The position numbers were made by a program, and so were the translations under genes. This document shows, one piece after another, positions 58,156 to 64,000 of a DNA stretch of 64,000 nucleotides. This DNA comes from Chthoniobacterales bacterium (GTDB lineage: Bacteria; Verrucomicrobiota; Verrucomicrobiia; Chthoniobacterales; JACTMZ01). Each line of letters starts with the position of its first letter. Within the stretch, counting starts at the first letter, position 1. Below the pieces are notes generated by a model. That model had not been told where the DNA came from. It did no database searches and was given only the letters and a program-made list of their open reading frames with translations. The stretch is from NCBI GenBank assembly GCA_018402585.1, contig JAGYIO010000003.1, forward strand, positions 62,001 to 126,000. Reading direction: 5' to 3'.

Positions 58156-59568
58156 TCAATGCATCCCCGAATCCCCCGACAGCGCCTTGGCCATATCGCC
58201 AACCACCGCCTTGGCATCGCCGAAGACCATCAAAGTTTTGTCCATCGTGTAGAGCTCATTGTCGATCCCGGCGAAGCCCGGCTTCATCGAGCGCTTGACC
58301 GCCAAGACCGTCTTGGCCCGGTCCGCCTCGATGATCGGCATCCCGTGGATCGGGGACTTCGGATTATTCTTTGCTGCCGGATTGACCACGTCATTCGCCC
58401 CCAGGACCAAGACGACATCAACCTGCGGCATTTCCGGATTGATCTCGTCCATCTCGATCAGATCATCGTAGGGAATGTCCGCCTCGGCCAGGAGCACATT
58501 CATGTGTCCGGGCATCCGGCCGGCCACCGGGTGGACCGCAAATTTCACCTTGATCCCCCGCTTGATCAACTGGTCATAAAGTTCGCGCACCCGGTGCTGG
58601 GCCTGCGCCACGGCCATGCCATAGCCCGGCACAATGACCACCGAGTCGGCTTGCTCCATGATTTCCGCCGCCTCGGCCGGTGAAGCACTCTTCACTGCGC
58701 CACTTGTCTGGGCCCCGGCCGAATCCTGCACACTGCCGAAGGCGCCGAAGAGCACGTTGGTGAAACTGCGGTTCATCGCCTTGCACATGATGATCGAAAG
58801 AATCAGCCCCGAAGAACCGTCGAGGGCCCCGGCAATGACCAGAATCTGGTTGTCCAAAACGAAGCCCATGGCCACCGCGGAGAGGCCGGCATAAGCATTG
58901 AGCAGGGCAATGACCGTGGGCATGTCCGCCCCGCCAATCGGAATGATCAGCATAATCCCAAAGGCCAGGGAGAAAATGATGAGAAGCGGAAAGAGGAAGG
59001 ACAACTGCGGGTTGATCATGAGGGCGGCCCCACACCCGATGGCCCCGGCCAAAGTGAGGAAGTTGAGCAGGAGTTGCCCGCGGAAGGTGATGGGGCGCCC
59101 GGGAAGAATTTCCTGCAACTTGCCGGCGGCCATCAGGCTGCCCGTGAAGGTGAGGAACCCGAGGATGACCTCGGCCGAAATGGCGAACATGCGGAAAGTG
59201 GTCAGATTCTGCCCGCCTTCATGCAGCCAGAGGTAATACTTGGCCGTCCCGACCAGACCCGCGGCCAAACCGCCAAAGGCATGGGAAAGCGCCGTCCGCT
59301 GCGGCACCGCGGTCAAAGGAACTTTGGAGAGCGGCACCCCGATCAGCCCGCCCAGCATCACCGCCACGGCAATCCACGGCAGGCTGGAGACGGCGACCGC
59401 CGGATTGAGCAGCGTGCCACCCACGCCGAGGACCATAGCCCAGACCCCAGCCCAGACCCCGCGGCGCGCCGACTGCGGCGAGTTCATCCACTTGAGGGAA
59501 AAAATGAACAAAATGCCGGCCACCAAGTAGGCCGACTGGACCAAGACCAGATTCCACTCCGCGCTCAT
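58156..59568 (-). CDS. pntB: NAD(P) transhydrogenase subunit beta
   Basis: Proton-translocating hydride transfer between NADH and NADP+. The 470-residue subunit has eight to nine helices (residues 1-265) and a C-terminal NADP(H)-binding domain dIII with VVIVPGYGMAVAQAQHRV, PVAGRMPGHMNVLLAEA, LVLGANDVVNPAA and KTVLAVKRSMKPGFAG. Its ATG 59568 overlaps the pntAB stop by one base (TGATG). All three subunits (pntAA-pntAB-pntB) are contiguous. Confidence 0.96.
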   Translation of the reverse strand: MSAEWNLVLVQSAYLVAGILFIFSLKWMNSPQSARRGVWAGVWAMVLGVGGTLLNPAVAVSSLPWIAVAVMLGGLIGVPLSKVPLTAVPQRTALSHAFGGLAAGLVGTAKYYLWLHEGGQNLTTFRMFAISAEVILGFLTFTGSLMAAGKLQEILPGRPITFRGQLLLNFLTLAGAIGCGAALMINPQLSFLFPLLIIFSLAFGIMLIIPIGGADMPTVIALLNAYAGLSAVAMGFVLDNQILVIAGALDGSSGLILSIIMCKAMNRSFTNVLFGAFGSVQDSAGAQTSGAVKSASPAEAAEIMEQADSVVIVPGYGMAVAQAQHRVRELYDQLIKRGIKVKFAVHPVAGRMPGHMNVLLAEADIPYDDLIEMDEINPEMPQVDVVLVLGANDVVNPAAKNNPKSPIHGMPIIEADRAKTVLAVKRSMKPGFAGIDNELYTMDKTLMVFGDAKAVVGDMAKALSGDSGMH

Positions 59569-59912
59569 CAACCCTTCTTCTCCTTTTCCCGGGTTTTGAA
59601 CATCTTGAGCATCCGGTTGGTGATGAGGAAGCCGCTCACGATGTTGACCGAGGCGGCGGCAATCGCGACCAGACCCACCACTGTAATCCACAACGGGTGC
59701 TCGCTGCTCACCTGGGGACCGGCCACCAGGATCGCCCCCACGATGACCACGGCCGAAATGGCATTGGTCAACGACATCAACGGCGTATGGAGCAGACGCG
59801 AGACATTACGGATCACGTCCAAGCCAATGAAGGTGGCCAAGACAAAAATGAAAATGAGCGGAAGGTAAGAGCTCAGAGCAGGTGGCTCGGCAGCGGCAAG
59901 GAGAGGGATCAT
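59568..59912 (-). CDS. pntAB: NAD(P) transhydrogenase subunit alpha, membrane part
   Basis: Membrane piece of the alpha subunit, fused to the N-terminal part in E. coli but separate here and in Rhodospirillum. The 114 residues hold three to four helices; the block TFIGLDVIRNVSRLLHTPLM followed by SLTNAISAVVIVGAIL is the dII signature. Start ATG 59912 comes one base after the pntAA stop codon. Confidence 0.93.
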   Translation of the reverse strand: MIPLLAAAEPPALSSYLPLIFIFVLATFIGLDVIRNVSRLLHTPLMSLTNAISAVVIVGAILVAGPQVSSEHPLWITVVGLVAIAAASVNIVSGFLITNRMLKMFKTREKEKKG

Positions 59913-59913
59913 C

Positions 59914-61032
59914 TTATGGGGTGGGTTCGCGGAATTGCGGGTGCACGATGGCACCCCCGTGGGTGAGCAGACAGCCGGCCAAAATCTCGTCCTGCGGGTC
60001 GATTTTCAGCGCCTTGGACTCTTTGTCCCAAAGGTGCTCGATCAAGGCCAGGTAGTTGTTTGAAAGCATCTGGCTGGCGTTCACGGCAACCTGATCGGCC
60101 AAGTTCGTCGCCCCGATCAAGAGCGCGCCCCCGACCCGCTTTTCCACTCCCGGCTCGGATCCTTCGACATTGCCGCCGGTGGCCGCCGCCAGGTCGATGA
60201 CCACGCTGCCCGGGCGCATCGCGGTAACCATCGCGGTGGACAGGATGCGCGGCGCCGGCCGGCCGAAGACCTGTGCGGTGGTGATGACCACATCCGACTG
60301 CGCCACTTGTTTGGCCATCACTTCTCGTTGCTTGGCCAACTGTTCCTCGGTCAGCGCTTTGGCGTAGCCTTGGGTTGTTTGTCCGGTTTCACCCAGATCG
60401 ACCTTCACAAATTTCGCCCCCAGACTCAGCACCTGCTCTTCCACCGCCGCCCGCGTGTCGAAGGCTTCCACTTTCGCACCGAGGCGCTTCGCCGTGGCAA
60501 TGGCCTGCAACCCGGCCACTCCCGCACCGACGATGAACACCTTGGCCGCGGCAATCGTGCCCGAGGGGGTCATCATCATGGGAAAAACCCGGTCGAGACG
60601 CTCGGTCGCAAGAATGACCGCCGCATAGCCGGCCAGGCTGGCCTGCGAGCTGAGTACGTCCATCTTCTGGGCGATCGTGGTGCGCGGGATCATTTCCACG
60701 CTGATCACCGAAACACCCGCCGCCGCCAAGGCGGCCACCAGTTCCCGCTCCTGGAAAGGATCAAGGCTGCTCAGATGCACCGCACCGCGCGGGGCCGCAT
60801 CTTGGCCGGTCGGACGATTCACCCGCACGACCAATCCGCAATTTTGCAGTCCCGCCGCCTCGGCCACCAGGCTGGCCCCCTTGGCCGCATAGTCCTCGTC
60901 GCGCCAGCCGAGACGCGTCCCCAACCCGGCCTGAACCGCCACGCTAAGGCCGAGCTGGTGAAGCTTGCCTGCGTTGTCGGGGGAAAGTGCGACCCGCACC
61001 GAATCCGGCTCCCGGGGAAAATATATGGTCAT
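59914..61032 (-). CDS. pntAA: NAD(P) transhydrogenase subunit alpha, NAD-binding part
   Basis: NAD(H)-binding domain dI, cytoplasmic. Resembles alanine dehydrogenase: REPDSVRVALSPDNAGKLHQ, then the nucleotide motif VFIVGAGVAGLQAIATAKRLG, FDTRAAVEEQVLSLGAKFVK, and RPGSVVIDLAAATGGNVE. Length 372 residues. ATG 61032 (MTIYFPREPDSVRV) is the homologous start; the frame is open to 61245, inside the neighbouring pseudogene. It leads the pnt operon, which lies directly downstream of a dead protease gene. Confidence 0.95.
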   Translation of the reverse strand: MTIYFPREPDSVRVALSPDNAGKLHQLGLSVAVQAGLGTRLGWRDEDYAAKGASLVAEAAGLQNCGLVVRVNRPTGQDAAPRGAVHLSSLDPFQERELVAALAAAGVSVISVEMIPRTTIAQKMDVLSSQASLAGYAAVILATERLDRVFPMMMTPSGTIAAAKVFIVGAGVAGLQAIATAKRLGAKVEAFDTRAAVEEQVLSLGAKFVKVDLGETGQTTQGYAKALTEEQLAKQREVMAKQVAQSDVVITTAQVFGRPAPRILSTAMVTAMRPGSVVIDLAAATGGNVEGSEPGVEKRVGGALLIGATNLADQVAVNASQMLSNNYLALIEHLWDKESKALKIDPQDEILAGCLLTHGGAIVHPQFREPTP

Positions 61033-61102
61033 GAAAACAGTGGGTTTATAGGACCCGACCAGATTCGCGGCAACGGCAAACTTTTCCTTTGCCTTGCCGC
61101 GC

Positions 61103-61932
61103 TTACGCCGGCTGACCGAACAGTCCCCGGATGGTCTGACCCGAGGCGCAATCGCGAAAAACCATTTGCCGGCCGGCCGCCCCCGGCTCCGCGCCCTCCG
61201 CGGCCTCGGCGCGCAATGCCGCCGTGCTCGAAACCAGGCCCCCATCTCGCCGCTCTGCTTGAGGACCGGCGGACCGGAGCTCCCGCCGCCCTAACCAGCC
61301 GTGACCGTCAACCAAGTGCGCCCACCCGCTTGATCGCCGTTTACCTCGGTGAACGCGCGGGAGACGATGCCTTCGGTCAGATTGTAAAAACGTCCGCCCC
61401 ACTGCCCGACCACCCGGATGTTCCGCTCTGTCCTGACTCCCCCCGGACAAAGGCAACGCGGTCAAAACCGTCTCGCCCCGGTCGAGGCACAGAATGACCA
61501 CACCACCCTCGCGGTCCGCCGCGAGAATCTCCTCCACCCCAGAGACTGTGCCCTCAAAGGTCATGACCCCAAGTCTCCTGCCGTCTGCTCCTCGAGCACA
61601 TGATGGTTGGTCACCACCTCGCCCGCCGACCCCGCAATCTAGCCGCTGCTCACGGCACTCAAGTCCGATTCACGGCAGTCCGGGCAGAAATAGACCGAGC
61701 CGATACCCGCCACGGCGCGGCAGACCGCTTCCTCATCCTTCGCCCCGGCAAACGGCCCCGCCGGTAAACCCACTATCTTTCCCTCCGCCGCAGCCAGTGA
61801 CCACGTCGCCGGACCTCCCTGCAACCCGGCCACCCCGGACCAGGCCAAGCCGGCGACAAAGCACTGCTCCAGCGCTGCCTCAGCGATCACCGGCGCGGTC
61901 TGCCCCGCGTCCGCCAAAGCAAGCAGGACGAA
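61103..61932 (-). pseudogene. Trypsin-like serine protease, multiply disrupted
   Basis: Pieces of a secreted S1 protease are spread over two frames. Leftward from 61932: LLALADAGQTAPV, LEQCFVAGLAWSG, FCPDCRESDLSAVSSG, a TAG, then GEVVTNHHVLEEQ (catalytic His region), a TGA, a frame change, then VEEILAADREGGVVILCLDR (catalytic Asp) and GQWGGRFYNLTEGIVSRAFT, another TAG, GGGSSGPPVLK (the Ser motif, usually GGSSGGPV) and, in a further frame, GLVSSTAALRAEAAEG to TGA 61103. At least three stops and two shifts prove loss. It follows the PDZ gene in the same direction, so the two may once have formed a protease-PDZ pair. Confidence 0.8.
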
Positions 61933-61996
61933 CTAGCGCAGCGTGATGGGCCCCTTGCTCTACTTTGTCATAAGCAAACCCACCCCGCCCTGCTCC

Positions 61997-63277
61997 TCAG
62001 CTCCCCGGACGGTGAATGATCTGCTCCCGCTGCAGGGTGACGACCCGCGGCTCCGACCCGTCGGCCGCTTGCACCTGGATCGTGACCGGGGTCTGCGCAT
62101 TTCCTTGGATCAGGCCGACCACATCGCCGATCGACATGCTGCGTGAATTGACCCAGGAACCGCCTTGGTCCGCCACAGCGAGCAAGCGGTCCCCCGAGCG
62201 CAGTTGACCGCTCGCGCTGGCCGGACTGCCCGGGACCAACTCCTGCAGCACCGGCAAACCATCTTCGCCGCGCGACAGACGGGCCCCGATACCCACCGGC
62301 GCCGTGCTCCTGATCCCCTGCTGCGCCGAGGCGCGATCGCTCTCCTGCGGCAGATTGTTCGCCCACTGCATCGCCGCCACGGTATCCTGCGCCGCCCAGT
62401 TGGCCGCGATTTGTCCGGCGGTCCGTTCGCGGATCTGCGCGTCTTCCGGCGGGGCCTGCAGGAAGGCCTGCGCCGCAGACGTCGGGTTCACCTTCACTTC
62501 CTCGGCCAAGACCCGCCCGAGCAACACCGAACGCATCCGCGAGTCCTCGACCTGCCCAGCCCAAACCCGCGCCTCATCCGGAGCGGCCGAGGCCCAACCC
62601 GAGACAAAGCGGGAAAGAAAACGGGCCTGCTGCCAGTCGGCCAGACCATCGCCCATGGCCAAGGCCGTGGTCGGATCGGTCGCGGCCAGCTTCTCCGCCG
62701 CCCGCGCAAGCACCCGGCCCCGCTGTTGGTCGGTCAGAAACTCGTTGGCCAGGGCCGCGGTTTGCACCGGTGTCATTTTGCCTTCGTTCATCAAATAAAG
62801 ACCCAAGGCACCGGCCACCCCGAAGCGACCCACTTCGCCGCGCTGCACCAACTCGGTCACACTCTGGCCCGACCACTCGCCGAGGAGGGCAAGCATCGCC
62901 ATATCGCGGGAGGCCGTATCCGGCAATTCCCGCACCCGGGCCAAGGCCACTTCGGGACCCAGGCCGGCCAGCGGACGGAACATCGCGTTCAGGTAATCCT
63001 CCCGCGCCCGCGGACTTTCCCCTTCGGCCAAGGCCACCTCCGGCCGCGCCGGGCCCGCTCCCGCGCCACCTTTCTTCACGGTCTTCGCCGCCATGCTGGC
63101 AAACCCCCCATCCGGCCCAAGTTCGCCGGTCAGGGCCGCTTGCCCTGTTCTCTCCGCCTCGGTTGGTTCCGCCCCGGCCTCCCGCCCGATCGTGGGTCCC
63201 TGCAACAAGAGCACACCACCAAGAATCGCCGCACCCAGTGCCAAGAGCGCGAGACCAAATTTCAGTGAGCCTGTCAT
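61997..63277 (-). CDS. Membrane-anchored PDZ domain protein
   Basis: A 426-residue envelope protein. One N-terminal helix (LKFGLALLALGAAILGGVLL, residues 5-24) would anchor it to the inner membrane. Residues 80-330 are helical and repeat-like, with phrases such as ALARVRELPDTASRDMAMLA and TDPTTALAMGDGLADWQQAR suggesting TPR-like helical pairs. The C-terminal 95 residues form a PDZ fold (LPVLQELVPGSPASASGQLR, GDRLLAVADQGG). It has no protease domain itself. The start ATG 63277 gives a Lys-containing signal-anchor. Function unknown. Confidence 0.8.
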   Translation of the reverse strand: MTGSLKFGLALLALGAAILGGVLLLQGPTIGREAGAEPTEAERTGQAALTGELGPDGGFASMAAKTVKKGGAGAGPARPEVALAEGESPRAREDYLNAMFRPLAGLGPEVALARVRELPDTASRDMAMLALLGEWSGQSVTELVQRGEVGRFGVAGALGLYLMNEGKMTPVQTAALANEFLTDQQRGRVLARAAEKLAATDPTTALAMGDGLADWQQARFLSRFVSGWASAAPDEARVWAGQVEDSRMRSVLLGRVLAEEVKVNPTSAAQAFLQAPPEDAQIRERTAGQIAANWAAQDTVAAMQWANNLPQESDRASAQQGIRSTAPVGIGARLSRGEDGLPVLQELVPGSPASASGQLRSGDRLLAVADQGGSWVNSRSMSIGDVVGLIQGNAQTPVTIQVQAADGSEPRVVTLQREQIIHRPGS

Positions 63278-63419
63278 GAGAAGATAAAGTTACCCCAAAC
63301 CCGCCGCGATCAAGCACAGAATTTACCCCGCGCGAACCGCAAGCATCATACCGGAGGCCGGGAAAAAGATCTCGGGCCTCGGACCGCGGATGTCCTACCC
63401 CCTTTGTTTTACTCGGCCG

Positions 63420-63689
63420 GTGAAAGCAAATCTCGACCCCAACCCCGACCACAACATCTGGAACAACAACGGCACCTGGTGGCTCCACGCCACCGTGCAC
63501 CATCCGAACCACACCAAGGAACGCGTCCGCGTCTCTCTCGGGACGAAAGACCGCGACGAAGCCCGTGAGCGGCGCGACTTCATCCTTGGTGGGACCAATT
63601 CCATCGTCTCTCGCCTCTCGCGCACACTGGCCAGGCCCGAGATGGCCGGACACGGCTGTCCTCCCGGGCGCTGGAACCCAACCCACTGA
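63420..63689 (+). CDS. Small protein resembling an integrase arm-binding domain
   Basis: An 89-residue frame from GTG 63420: KANLDPNPDHNIWNNNGTWW, then LHATVHHPNHTKERVRVSLG and TKDRDEARERRDFIL. The GTWW...RVRVSLGTKDRDEA layout matches the three-stranded, N-terminal arm-binding domain of tyrosine recombinases, here without the catalytic part. The tail (from about residue 60) is arginine/proline-rich and may be out of frame. It could be an integrase remnant or a free-standing DNA-binding protein; an ATG at 63390 is an alternative start. Confidence 0.5.
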   Translation: MKANLDPNPDHNIWNNNGTWWLHATVHHPNHTKERVRVSLGTKDRDEARERRDFILGGTNSIVSRLSRTLARPEMAGHGCPPGRWNPTH

Positions 63690-63733
63690 TCCTCACGACC
63701 AGCGCCACCACGCTCTCCGCGCGCGCACAAGTT

Positions 63734-63907
63734 CTACTCTTGCGCGGTCGCCGGGTTCCTCGGGGTGTCCTCGTCAGAATCGCTCACCCCATCTTTGACC
63801 TGTTGAAAAACGGTCCGGCCAAGCAAGCTCGAGGCAATTCTGACCGGCGGCGGCGCCGCGCACCCGGTGAGAAACACAATGGATAGGAGGATGAGTGTTT
63901 TTTTCAT
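63734..63907 (-). CDS. Small putative lipoprotein
   Basis: Fifty-seven residues starting MKKTLILLSIVFLTGCAAPP: a short lipoprotein signal with the lipobox LTGC (Cys16), then a 40-residue hydrophilic tail ending in an acidic stretch (DGVSDSDEDTPR). Start chosen at ATG 63907 because it places the signal peptide at the N-terminus. No known family. Confidence 0.6.
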   Translation of the reverse strand: MKKTLILLSIVFLTGCAAPPPVRIASSLLGRTVFQQVKDGVSDSDEDTPRNPATAQE

Positions 63908-64000
63908 AGTTTTTTTGAACCGCGGACCTATGGCCTGCGGAGCGGGGCAGACCATAGGCCAATGCCGAGCTTAACGGAAAGCACTTCCCGCGCCTCTGCC

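Overview
The window is a stretch of GC-rich bacterial chromosome, most likely from Verrucomicrobiota (Opitutae-like). Seen: high-GC codon use, weak or absent Shine-Dalgarno sequences before most starts, and C-terminal modules on the chitinase and the sulfatase that resemble those common on secreted verrucomicrobial proteins (a DPDGDGLLNLLEYA calcium-loop motif; a SPDLLTW...FYRLQW tail). Housekeeping genes of all kinds are present; there is no phage or plasmid backbone. The phylum call is inference from these traits.

Layout. 1-8.8 kb: edge-truncated glutamate decarboxylase, type II NADH dehydrogenase, an Uup-type ABC-F protein, and an AaeXAB-like efflux locus split into a leftward operon (DUF1656, HlyD-type adaptor, channel-like membrane protein) and a divergent FUSC exporter. 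8.8-16.8 kb: SMC, an M20 peptidase, and a large secreted LPMO-CBM2-GH18 chitinase. 17.1-20.3 kb: tRNA-Leu(GAG) followed by a small island bounded by a 20-bp copy of the tRNA 3' end. It carries integron-type cassettes (two attC-like sites, toxin-antitoxin pair, a frameshifted cassette ORF, an NAD(P)H:quinone oxidoreductase, a nonsense-mutated SDR gene) but no integrase. 20.4-26.7 kb: GPH-type sugar transporter with a LacI-type operator, a roughly 700-bp stretch without genes, the circularly permuted ATP-grasp/alpha-E pair, and purE-purK. 26.8-34.4 kb: pyruvate carboxylase whose last 279 bp are repeated (2 mismatches, both synonymous) 4.04 kb downstream, bracketing a sulfatase, its radical-SAM maturase and a decayed excisionase-like gene. 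34.4-40.2 kb: beta-carbonic anhydrase, a decayed sbtA-like bicarbonate transporter, dnaK-groES-groEL with a clear terminator.

40.2-51.6 kb is mostly a rightward run: Gfo/Idh/MocA oxidoreductase, fumC, peroxiredoxin, DUF457 protein, (leftward) RlmI-like methyltransferase, HDAC-like deacetylase, DUF3431, an inactive-looking rhomboid, DUF2270, mazG and an amino-acid-type ABC permease/ATPase without a binding protein. 51.8-55.7 kb: sdhCAB (leftward) with a dead four-helix-bundle gene wedged between sdhA and sdhB. 55.8-64 kb: a peptidoglycan-binding exported protein, then a leftward block of a PDZ protein, a trypsin-like protease pseudogene, pntAA-pntAB-pntB and nupC, and small genes at the edge.

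Functionally the core genes cover central metabolism and redox balance (ndh, sdhCAB, fumC, pyc, pnt, carbonic anhydrase), purine supply (purEK, nupC) and protein folding. Accessory genes point to polysaccharide use (chitin, sulfated glycans, a sugar/cation symporter). The window is unusually rich in decayed genes: at least eight remnants can be read directly, mostly at recombination junctions.
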